Source: Lentibacter algarum
GTDB lineage: Bacteria; Pseudomonadota; Alphaproteobacteria; Rhodobacterales; Rhodobacteraceae
Assembly: GCF_040580765.1 (NCBI RefSeq)
Contig: NZ_CP158687.1
Coordinates: 2,418,001-2,482,000 of the forward strand
Direction: 5' to 3'
DNA length: 64,000 nucleotides
Positions 8,691 to 15,257 of the stretch are shown here, in pieces; position 1 is the stretch's first letter, and each line of letters starts with the position of its first letter. The position numbers and the translations under genes are program-made. The notes beneath the pieces were generated by a model that was not told where the DNA came from, did not search any database, and saw nothing but the letters and a program-made list of their open reading frames with translations.

Positions 8691-9191
8691 ATGGCACTGT
8701 CAGAACAATATCTAGACGACGAAATTCACCCCATCGACATTGTTGAGAGTCTGGCCTCCCACAATGACTGGGAGTTCGACCGCGTGGCGGACAACCAGAT
8801 TTCTATGTCAGTCGAAGGCCAGTGGCGCACCTATGGCGTGACACTCGCATGGTCTGACTATGACGAAACCCTACGAATGATCTGCACCTTCGAGATGGAG
8901 CCACCAGAGGATCGCCTCCCAGACCTTTACGGTTCGCTCAATGAAGTCAACGATCAGTGCTGGACTGGCGCCTTCTCCTACTGGGCCGAACAAAAACTGA
9001 TGGTCTACAAATATGGCCTCGTCCTTGCGGGGGGCATTCTGGCCTCGCCCGAACAGATCGACACGCTGATCAACAACGCCGTCTGTGCTTCCGAGCGGTA
9101 CTACCCCGCTTTCCAGCTCGTGGTTTGGGGCGGACGGACGCCACGTGAAGCGATGCAAGTCGCCATTGCAGAGGCCTACGGCCACGCGTAA
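8691..9191 (+). CDS. YbjN domain-containing protein
   Basis: This 166-residue protein belongs to the YbjN family, seen in its acidic N terminus, the central segment SMSVEGQWRTYG, the pattern LNEVNDQCWTGAF (about residue 84) and a C-terminal helix ending PREAMQVAIAEA. YbjN proteins resemble type III secretion chaperones in fold and affect motility and stress traits in enterobacteria; the mechanism is unknown. It precedes proC by 29 bp, so an operon with proC and the CsaA-like gene is likely. The preceding intergenic region holds DnaA-like boxes. Confidence 0.88.
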   Translation: MALSEQYLDDEIHPIDIVESLASHNDWEFDRVADNQISMSVEGQWRTYGVTLAWSDYDETLRMICTFEMEPPEDRLPDLYGSLNEVNDQCWTGAFSYWAEQKLMVYKYGLVLAGGILASPEQIDTLINNAVCASERYYPAFQLVVWGGRTPREAMQVAIAEAYGHA

Positions 9192-9196
9192 CCTAT

Positions 9197-9214
9197 CCCC
9201 GAACGCTTTCGGGG
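9197..9214 (+). promoter_or_regulatory. Hairpin covering the proC ribosome-binding site
   Basis: CCCCGAA-cgct-TTCGGGG is a perfect 7-bp stem with a 4-nt loop between the YbjN stop and the proC ATG at 9221. Its 3' arm contains the G-rich sequence that would serve as the Shine-Dalgarno. It may set relative translation or protect the 3' end of the upstream message. No T-run follows. Confidence 0.5.
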
Positions 9215-9220
9215 GCAGAA

Positions 9221-10039
9221 ATGACATATTCTGATATTGCAACAAAAGGCCTTGTTCTGCTGGGCTGCGGTAAAATGGGGTCGGCCATGCTGGAAGGCTG
9301 GCTCAAGGGCGGTCTACCTGCAGCCTCCGTTTATGTGATTGATCCAAAGCCGTCCGAGTGGCTCCGAGCCACGGGCGCACATCTGAATACAGAGCTTCCC
9401 GAAGCTCCGGCGATCGTGATTGTCGCAGTGAAGCCCCAGATGATGGGGGCAGCCCTGCCCACGCTTCAGGCGATGGGCGGCGGGTCAACCTTGGTGATCT
9501 CTGTCGCGGCTGGCACGCCGATTAAGCATTTCGAAGCGGTGCTTGGTGCAGACACCCCGATTGTGCGCGCCATGCCGAACACGCCTGCGGCTGTCGCCCA
9601 AGGCATCACAGCAATCGTTGGCAACAAAGCGACCACAGCGACACACCTCAATGCCGCCCAAGCGCTGCTTGAAGCCGTCGGGACAGTCGTGCGGCTGAAG
9701 TCCGAAAACCAGATTGACGCAGTCACTGGTGTCTCTGGTTCTGGCCCCGCCTATGTCTTTCATCTGATCGAATGTCTGGCTGCTGCAGGTGAGGCCCAAG
9801 GCCTTGCACCCGAACTGGCAATGCAACTCGCCAAGGCGACGGTCGCTGGCGCAGGCGCGCTCGCGATTGCATCAAGCGAAACGCCCAGCCAGCTGCGCGT
9901 AAATGTGACAAGCCCAAACGGCACAACACAAGCGGGACTTGACGAACTTATGGACAGCGACCGTGGCTTGCCGCCGCTCATCCGCCGCACCGTCGCCGCC
10001 GCGACCAATCGCTCCAAGGAACTCGCGCGCGATGCCTGA
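9221..10039 (+). CDS. proC: Pyrroline-5-carboxylate reductase
   Basis: This 272-residue enzyme carries out the last step of proline synthesis, reducing pyrroline-5-carboxylate with NAD(P)H. The N-terminal Rossmann motif is LLGCGKMGSAML. RAMPNTPA (about residue 118) and the C-terminal signature with VTSPNGTTQAGL (about residue 227) are family hallmarks. It ends 8 bp inside the CsaA-like gene, which implies co-translation. The hairpin at 9197-9214 overlaps its ribosome-binding region. Confidence 0.95.
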   Translation: MTYSDIATKGLVLLGCGKMGSAMLEGWLKGGLPAASVYVIDPKPSEWLRATGAHLNTELPEAPAIVIVAVKPQMMGAALPTLQAMGGGSTLVISVAAGTPIKHFEAVLGADTPIVRAMPNTPAAVAQGITAIVGNKATTATHLNAAQALLEAVGTVVRLKSENQIDAVTGVSGSGPAYVFHLIECLAAAGEAQGLAPELAMQLAKATVAGAGALAIASSETPSQLRVNVTSPNGTTQAGLDELMDSDRGLPPLIRRTVAAATNRSKELARDA

Positions 10040-10385
10040 TACCGTGACGCCCACCGTCGGTTTTGAGGACTTCCTCAAAGTCGATATCCGCGTCGGCACA
10101 GTGATCGAGGCTGCGCCCTACCCAGAGGCGCGCAAACCTGCGATCAAGCTTGTGGTTGATTTTGGTGGCGAGATCGGCCAGAAAAAATCCTCTGCCCAGA
10201 TTACGGACCACTACACCCCCGAGGCGCTGATCGGACAACAAGTCATCGCTGTGGTCAATTTTGCGCCAAGACAGATTGGCAAGTTTATGTCCGAAGTGCT
10301 TGTTCTGGGTCTGCATGATACAAATGGCGGCGTGGTGCTTTTGCGCCCCGACACCCCTGTGCCCAATGGCGAAAGAATGAGCTAA
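10032..10385 (+). CDS. csaA: tRNA-binding domain protein, CsaA-like
   Basis: This 117-residue protein is a stand-alone tRNA-binding OB fold. It has FLKVDIRVGTV near the N terminus, KLVVDFG, SAQITDHY and a C-terminal GVVLLRPD. CsaA is described as a chaperone-like export factor in Bacillus; the true role in alphaproteobacteria is unclear. The ATG at 10032 overlaps the proC stop, so I prefer it to a longer frame lying inside proC. Confidence 0.88.
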   Translation: MPDTVTPTVGFEDFLKVDIRVGTVIEAAPYPEARKPAIKLVVDFGGEIGQKKSSAQITDHYTPEALIGQQVIAVVNFAPRQIGKFMSEVLVLGLHDTNGGVVLLRPDTPVPNGERMS

Positions 10386-10388
10386 GAC

Positions 10389-11342
10389 ATGAAGAAAATT
10401 CTAGTTTCCCGTGCCTTGACCGACGCGGTCATGCAGCGCGCCCATGCCAGCTATGATATCACGCTGCGCAAGAGTGACAGCCCTATGAGCGCGGCTGAAA
10501 TGCGCTCCTCACTCGTCCTCTATGATGGAATGATCCCAACGTTGGGCGATATGTTCTCGGCTGATATTTTTGCAGAATTTGGCCGCACCAAATGCAAAAT
10601 TCTGGCCAACTTCGGAGTTGGCATCAACCACATCGATGTCGCCGCTGCCCGTGATCACGGCATTACCGTGACGAACACACCAGGCGCTGTCACCGACGCC
10701 ACCGCCGATATCGGCCTGACGCTTCTCTTGATGTCGGCCCGCCGTGCGGGTGAAGGCGAGCGCCTCGCACGTTCCGGCAATTGGGCTGGCTGGACGCCAA
10801 CGCAAATGCTCGGCAGCCACGTCAGCGGAAAAACTGTCGGCATTGTAGGCATGGGCCGTATCGGGCAAGCCATCGCACGGCGCTGCCACTTCGGCTTTGG
10901 CATGAGTGTCAAATTTTTCAATCGCTCTCCGAAAGAGATTGATTTTCCAGCGACACAGATCGCGAACCTTGAGACGCTTGCAGCCGAAGTCGACTTTCTT
11001 GTGGTCGCCACCCCGGGCGGCGCGGAAACGACCCACCTGATCAACGCAAGTATTTTTGACGCGATGAAACCGACTGCGCATTTTATCAATATCGCGCGCG
11101 GTGAAATTGTTGACGAAACCGCCCTGATCGCCGCCCTTGAAGCACAGGCCATCGCGGGTGCTGGCCTTGATGTCTATGAGCACGAGCCAGCCGTTCCAAA
11201 CGCCCTGCGCAAGCTTGATACCGTCACGCTGCTGCCTCATCTTGGTACCGCCACAGAAGAAGTGCGCGACAACATGGGCCACATGAGCCTTGATAACCTT
11301 GACGCCTTCTTTGCAGGCGAGACACCCCCCAACGCGCTCTAA
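10389..11342 (+). CDS. D-isomer 2-hydroxyacid dehydrogenase (glyoxylate/hydroxypyruvate reductase type)
   Basis: This 317-residue NAD(P)-dependent enzyme has the nucleotide motif GIVGMGRIGQAIA (about residue 152). The catalytic Arg is in NIARGE, the Glu in DVYEHEP and the His in LLPHLGTA. The sequence is closest in style to D-glycerate dehydrogenases / glyoxylate reductases (GyaR). It starts 3 bp after the CsaA-like gene, probably within the same transcript. Confidence 0.87.
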   Translation: MKKILVSRALTDAVMQRAHASYDITLRKSDSPMSAAEMRSSLVLYDGMIPTLGDMFSADIFAEFGRTKCKILANFGVGINHIDVAAARDHGITVTNTPGAVTDATADIGLTLLLMSARRAGEGERLARSGNWAGWTPTQMLGSHVSGKTVGIVGMGRIGQAIARRCHFGFGMSVKFFNRSPKEIDFPATQIANLETLAAEVDFLVVATPGGAETTHLINASIFDAMKPTAHFINIARGEIVDETALIAALEAQAIAGAGLDVYEHEPAVPNALRKLDTVTLLPHLGTATEEVRDNMGHMSLDNLDAFFAGETPPNAL

Positions 11343-11402
11343 GGCTTGACGCAGCCGCACCCGATGGGTGATCTTGGCCAAACCCTCAAGGAAAGTGACA
11401 CC

Positions 11403-12530
11403 ATGCACCAGCCCGTCATCTCAGGAACAGGCGTTTTCACGCCCTCCGACACGATCACAAACGCCGAGCTGGTCGAGGCCTTCAATGCCTATGCAGAGGC
11501 CTTCAATAAAGAGCACGCCGACGCCATCGCAGCGGGTGAGATAGAAGCCAAGGCAGGCTCCTCCGTTGAGTTTATCTTCAAGGCTTCAGGCATTGAGCAG
11601 CGCTACGTTATGGACAAAAAAGGCGTGCTCGACCCTGCCATCATGCACCCTGTGTTGCGAGAGCGCGTCGATGACGAGCCAGGCATCATGGCCGAAATGG
11701 CGCTCGATGCCTGCCAAAAAGCGCTTGCCCAAGCGGGTGTCGATGCAAGCGACGTTGATCTCGTCATCTGCGCCGCCTCAAATCACGAGCGCGCCTATCC
11801 CGCCATCGCCGTCGAAATCCAGAAGCTCCTCGGCGCGGGTGGTTTTGCCTTTGATATGAATGTCGCCTGCTCTTCGGCCACCTTTGGCATCCAAGCGGCG
11901 TCAGATATGATCCGCGTGGGCTCCGCGAAGAAAGCACTCGTGGTCAATCCAGAAATCTGCTCAGGGCATCTGGAATGGCGTGACCGCGACTGCCACTTTA
12001 TCTTTGGCGATGTCTGCACAGCCACCCTGATCGAACGTGAGGCCGAAGCGGCCAAGCCGCTTTTCAAAATTCGCTCAACCCGCTGTGCCACCGAGTTTTC
12101 CAATAATATCCGCAACAACAACGGCTTTTTGCGCCGCACGCGCACCACAGGTCAGGATCTTGATGACCGCCGCGACATGCAATTCATGCAAGAGGGCCGC
12201 AAGGTCTTTAAAGAGGTTGTGCCGATGGTCTCAGCCCATATCCTCGCGCATCTTGAAGCCGACGGCCTGACCCCTGAAGAGCTTAAGCGCATGTGGCTGC
12301 ACCAAGCCAACAAAACCATGAACGATTTTGTCGGCCGCAAAGTGCTTGGCCGCGTGCCAGAGCCTGAAGAGCAGCCCAACATCCTGCAAGATTATGCCAA
12401 CACCTCTTCCGCTGGAAGCATCATTGCCTTCTCCAAGCACCAGTCGGGGCTCGGCCAAGGCGACATTGGTGTCATATGCTCTTTTGGCGCGGGCTACTCC
12501 GTCGGCTCCGTCATTCTAGAGCGCATATAG
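11403..12530 (+). CDS. Beta-ketoacyl-ACP synthase III family protein
   Basis: This 375-residue thiolase-fold condensing enzyme has the active-site Cys in NVACSSATFG (about residue 156). The catalytic His is in WLHQANK (about residue 298) and the Asn in YANTSSAGS (about residue 332). It is longer than standard FabH (~320) because of an N-terminal insertion, as in a second FabH-like group common in Rhodobacterales. It would condense an acyl-CoA with malonyl-ACP or a related donor; the substrate is unknown. The ATG at 11403 has AAGGAA upstream; a TTG at 11346 is less likely. Confidence 0.87.
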   Translation: MHQPVISGTGVFTPSDTITNAELVEAFNAYAEAFNKEHADAIAAGEIEAKAGSSVEFIFKASGIEQRYVMDKKGVLDPAIMHPVLRERVDDEPGIMAEMALDACQKALAQAGVDASDVDLVICAASNHERAYPAIAVEIQKLLGAGGFAFDMNVACSSATFGIQAASDMIRVGSAKKALVVNPEICSGHLEWRDRDCHFIFGDVCTATLIEREAEAAKPLFKIRSTRCATEFSNNIRNNNGFLRRTRTTGQDLDDRRDMQFMQEGRKVFKEVVPMVSAHILAHLEADGLTPEELKRMWLHQANKTMNDFVGRKVLGRVPEPEEQPNILQDYANTSSAGSIIAFSKHQSGLGQGDIGVICSFGAGYSVGSVILERI

Positions 12531-12613
12531 CGCTTTTAGAGTGCCACAGATATTTTAGGAATCTTGGGGCTGGCCTACAGCGGGTCGGATATTCGCGCCG
12601 AGAAAAGCCGAGT

Positions 12614-13012
12614 TCAGTCAGGGCAAGTCGTCCCTGCGCCTGAGCCATAGCGCCACGGCACAGAGCAGCCGGCGGCATCAAAAGCAAAAAATGCTGCATT
12701 CTCATCCGCTGTCGAAAACGGCAGCGCGGGCTCCACAGTCACTCTCAACCAGCGCGCCACACCAACCGGCGCCACACACCAGCCAAAGCCAGTTTCTTCG
12801 CGCGTCTCCCAGCCCCATTCTTCGGCCACATCGCTGATTTCATCCGCGACCAAACAGTCACTTTCAGGCAAAGCCGCCATGAATTCACGGCGCGCCTCGC
12901 CATGCGCGTCACTGCTATCGCGCTCCCATGCTCCAAAAATATAAGTCAGACCAAAGTAAACAAATCCGAGCACGAGAGCGAGGCTCAGGAGAGCACCAAC
13001 CCTACGCATCAT
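12614..13012 (-). CDS. Small membrane-anchored protein of unknown function
   Basis: This 132-residue protein has one N-terminal hydrophobic segment (residues ~5-27), followed by an acidic soluble region with four cysteines (CLVADE, WCVAP, GCSVPW, TTCPD) that could form disulfides outside the cytoplasm. I do not recognise the family. Its start overlaps the tdk stop, so it is the second gene of a tdk operon. The start could be either of two adjacent ATG codons (13012 or 13009). Confidence 0.65.
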   Translation of the reverse strand: MMRRVGALLSLALVLGFVYFGLTYIFGAWERDSSDAHGEARREFMAALPESDCLVADEISDVAEEWGWETREETGFGWCVAPVGVARWLRVTVEPALPFSTADENAAFFAFDAAGCSVPWRYGSGAGTTCPD

Positions 13013-13583
13013 TCACCGCCTCACGCCAGTGACGCCGGCAGAGGCTCACATAGGTTTCATTTCCGCCAACCAATATTTGCGCCCCGTCCATCATCGGCTT
13101 TCCGTCTGGCCCATTGCGCACAACCATGGTCGCTTTGCGTCCGCAATGACATATCGTGCGGACTTCTCGCATCTCGTCCGCCCAAGCAAGCAGAGCCGCA
13201 GAGCTGGGAAAAAGTTCGCCCCGAAAATCGACACGCAGCCCATAACACATCACAGGAATGTGAAGATCATCGACCGCTTTTGCCAGCTGCCAGACCTGCT
13301 TTTTCTCCATGAAATGGGCTTCGTCGACAAAAACACAGGCCACAGGCCCCTCTTTCAGCCGCGACTCAATCTTCTCATAGAGGTCATCACCGGGCAAAAA
13401 CGTATCCGCATCCGCACCAATCCCGATACGGCTCGCAATGCGTCCTTTGCCTCCACGCTCATCAAAGGCGGCGAGCATAAGATAGGGAACCATACCCCGC
13501 TCACGGTAGTTATGCGCCGCCTGCAAGAGCACTGCTGATTTGCCAGCGTTCATGGTGGAGTAGTTGAAATAGAGTTTTGCCAT
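13002..13583 (-). CDS. tdk: Thymidine kinase, type II
   Basis: This 193-residue enzyme phosphorylates thymidine for salvage. The P-loop is STMNAGKSAVLL (residues ~8-19), followed by FVDEAHF (about residue 84) and a lasso region with YGLRVDFRGE. Zn-binding cysteines are in CHCGRKA (about residue 145) and SLCRRHW. The ribosome-binding site is weak. About 90 bp upstream lies the terminator of a probable structured RNA on the same strand. Confidence 0.95.
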   Translation of the reverse strand: MAKLYFNYSTMNAGKSAVLLQAAHNYRERGMVPYLMLAAFDERGGKGRIASRIGIGADADTFLPGDDLYEKIESRLKEGPVACVFVDEAHFMEKKQVWQLAKAVDDLHIPVMCYGLRVDFRGELFPSSAALLAWADEMREVRTICHCGRKATMVVRNGPDGKPMMDGAQILVGGNETYVSLCRRHWREAVNDA

Positions 13584-13673
13584 GGGCCTGTTTTAGCCCC
13601 AAACCCCAGTAATTCAAGCGTTTTACGGAGCAAACCGCCACAGAAAGCCAACGGTCCTTACCCCAAAGAAAAA

Positions 13674-13704
13674 GCCCCGACACCTGAGACAGCAGGCGCG
13701 GGGC
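13674..13704 (-). terminator. Intrinsic terminator of the RNA upstream of tdk
   Basis: GCCCCG-aca-CCTG-agacag-CAGG-cg-CGGGGC forms a two-part stem. On the minus strand it is followed by TTTTTCTTT. It lies 90 bp before tdk, so it either ends a separate RNA or attenuates tdk. Confidence 0.7.
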
Positions 13705-13836
13705 GCAATCGTTAACGGTCGGGGTCGCGCGGCGTAACCGTGCAGACAGGCCACTGGGGATGGAGCATACACGCACCCCGCGACCCCTAAGAGACTCAAG
13801 CAGACGCATACATGCCTGCCCAAAAGTCCCGTACGC
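13674..13836 (-). ncRNA. Probable structured small RNA or tdk leader
   Basis: On the minus strand a TATAGT sequence (13843-13848) could be a -10 box, which predicts a start near 13836. A perfect 9-bp long-range stem pairs CGCGACCCC (13779-13787) with GGGGTCGCG (13721-13729). The transcript would end at an intrinsic terminator, stem GCCCCG/CGGGGC (13674-13704) followed by TTTTTCTTT. No convincing reading frame fills this ~160 nt. I find no SRP RNA tetraloop signature, RNase P core or tmRNA tag. It may be an independent RNA or an attenuated tdk leader. The rest of 13584-13988 holds the palindrome at 13909 and nothing else I recognise. Confidence 0.5.
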
Positions 13837-13908
13837 TTGGCGACTATAACACTCGTCGACCACTCACTAACACCTGAAAACCGCAGGTTAATTCACTCAT
13901 GACATTTA

Positions 13909-13927
13909 CCATTAAACCGTTTAATGG
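13909..13927. promoter_or_regulatory. 19-bp palindrome upstream of the small HTH-like gene
   Basis: CCATTAAAC-c-GTTTAATGG is a perfect inverted repeat with 9-bp arms, 62 bp before the ATG at 13989. Its core, CATTAAACC-NN-TTAATG, recurs at 27892-27908 between maeB and cdd with only the two central bases changed. It is a good operator candidate. Confidence 0.6.
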
Positions 13928-13988
13928 GAAAACTATTGTTCAATTCCCCTAATATTCACTTAGAGGGAAAAAGGTTGGGAAAGAGTTA

Positions 13989-14447
13989 ATGGCAGGCGTT
14001 GGAAGCTATTTAAAAAAGCACACAGAAGCTTTGGTAAAAGACGTGGGTATAGAGCCCGCTTGCACCCTCACAGGAAAGTCCAAAGCAACCTTGGGCCGCT
14101 ATTACTCCGACAACGAGGAACACTCAGATCGCTTCATGCCGATTGATGCTGTCGCCGCACTCGAAGAGGCTGCGAGCTACCCGCATGTCACCTCCGCCTT
14201 GGCTGATCTCAAGGGCATCACCCTGTCCTATGATGACAGGCGCCGTAACATAGACGACAAAGGCGGCATCAACGCCGATGTCATCGCCCTCAGCCAGCGC
14301 TTTGCCATGCTGATGGCAGAATACCAGCAGTCAATTGAAGACGGCGTCATCACAGTCAATGAAGCCAAACGCCTGCTCAAAGAGACGACAGCGCTGCAAC
14401 AGGTCTTGATCGAGATGAAGCTGCATCTCGAAGATGGCCCGATCTAA
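13989..14447 (+). CDS. Conserved small protein, possible DNA-binding regulator
   Basis: This 152-residue, largely helical protein has an N-terminal segment (residues ~12-45, containing LTGKSKATLGRYYS) that looks like a helix-turn-helix of the phage CII kind. The C-terminal half is a long charged helical region that could dimerise. I do not recognise a named family. Its promoter region contains a perfect 19-bp palindrome and further GGGAA/TTCCC dyads, which would fit autoregulation. The start ATG is preceded by AAGAG. Function is unproven. Confidence 0.75.
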   Translation: MAGVGSYLKKHTEALVKDVGIEPACTLTGKSKATLGRYYSDNEEHSDRFMPIDAVAALEEAASYPHVTSALADLKGITLSYDDRRRNIDDKGGINADVIALSQRFAMLMAEYQQSIEDGVITVNEAKRLLKETTALQQVLIEMKLHLEDGPI

Positions 14448-14471
14448 GGATCAGCTGATTGTAACACCGCA

Positions 14472-14500
14472 AGGCTCCTTGGCACACGGCTCGGGAGCCT
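14472..14500. terminator. Inverted repeat between convergent genes
   Basis: AGGCTCC...GGAGCCT has 7-bp arms and a 15-nt loop, and it ends at the stop codon of the flavin reductase. It has no T-run on either side, so it is at best a weak bidirectional terminator. Confidence 0.3.
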
Positions 14501-15008
14501 AGCCTTCAGCAACCTGCCCATAGCCACGGCGCGTGTGCAAAAGCGGCGTTGCATCTGGCCCCAAGACCACATCCTGCACAGCCCCAAACAAGACATGATG
14601 TGTCCCCACAAGGCTTTGCTCGCTCAGGCGGCAATCATAACTCGCCAAAGCATCTTCAAGCCGCAACAAGCCACTGCTTGCGCGCGTCCAGTTGCCTTCC
14701 GCAAAGCGGTCCTCCCCTTTGCCGCGCCGCCCTGCAAAGCGCTCGGAAAGTTCTTCATGTGCTGCGCTCAAAATATTGACACAGAACACACCATTCGCCC
14801 GAATAAGCTGTGCAGTGCTGCTTTCATGATGCATGCAAATCAACAAACGAGGTTCGCTGACGTCCGCAGACACGCTCGAAAATGCCGTCACAGTGACGCC
14901 CCCGCGCCCCGCAACACCATCGGTTGTTACGATATAAACAGAATTCGCCGCACGGCTCATCGCCTCAAGAAAACTCCCGCGCAAATCGCCCACTGGCTCA
15001 CTGTTCAT
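14499..15008 (-). CDS. Flavin reductase family protein
   Basis: This protein of about 169 residues has the FMN-binding split-barrel fold of HpaC/RutF-type reductases. Motifs are RAANSVYIVTTDG near the N terminus, VTVTAFSSVSAD (about residue 40), FCVNIL and a C-terminal GTHHVLFGAV. These enzymes supply reduced flavin to a partner monooxygenase; no partner gene lies nearby. Several ATG codons crowd the start; 15008 has GAGG at normal distance, while upstream ones do not. Confidence 0.83.
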   Translation of the reverse strand: MNSEPVGDLRGSFLEAMSRAANSVYIVTTDGVAGRGGVTVTAFSSVSADVSEPRLLICMHHESSTAQLIRANGVFCVNILSAAHEELSERFAGRRGKGEDRFAEGNWTRASSGLLRLEDALASYDCRLSEQSLVGTHHVLFGAVQDVVLGPDATPLLHTRRGYGQVAEG

Positions 15009-15141
15009 CGTATCCATCCTCGCCTGCTTCATTCGTTTCATCCTTTTGCTCTGCCATGGCACCAACAGGGTTACAAGTCGCGCCTTCTACTTCATCCCTA
15101 TGGCAAAATTCAGGCAGCAGCAGAAAACACGCTCCACCCAC

Positions 15142-15257
15142 TGCTTCCTCTTTCCAGAAATATCCCAGAGGGTCTGGGGGACTGGCCCCAGCTTTACCTG
15201 CGGTCTGGAGGACTGGTCCTCTAGCGCGTCGGGTTTCGCAAAAGTGAAACTCGAACC
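15142..15257 (-). repeat. Stop-codon-linked hairpin element, copy 2 (hairpin duplicated)
   Basis: Read on the minus strand, it starts directly after the iorB stop with TTCGAGTTTC...GCGAAACCCGAC. It then has two G-rich hairpins in tandem (GAGGACCAGTCCTC and GGGGCCAGTCCCCC types) and ends TCTGGGATATTTCTGG and AAAGAGGAAGCAG. Copies 1 and 3 have a single hairpin here, so the middle module was duplicated in this copy. Confidence 0.75.

Noticed and set aside
13674..13836. SRP RNA, RNase P RNA or tmRNA
   Set aside because: No GGAAG-type SRP tetraloop region, no RNase P core and no tag-reading frame.
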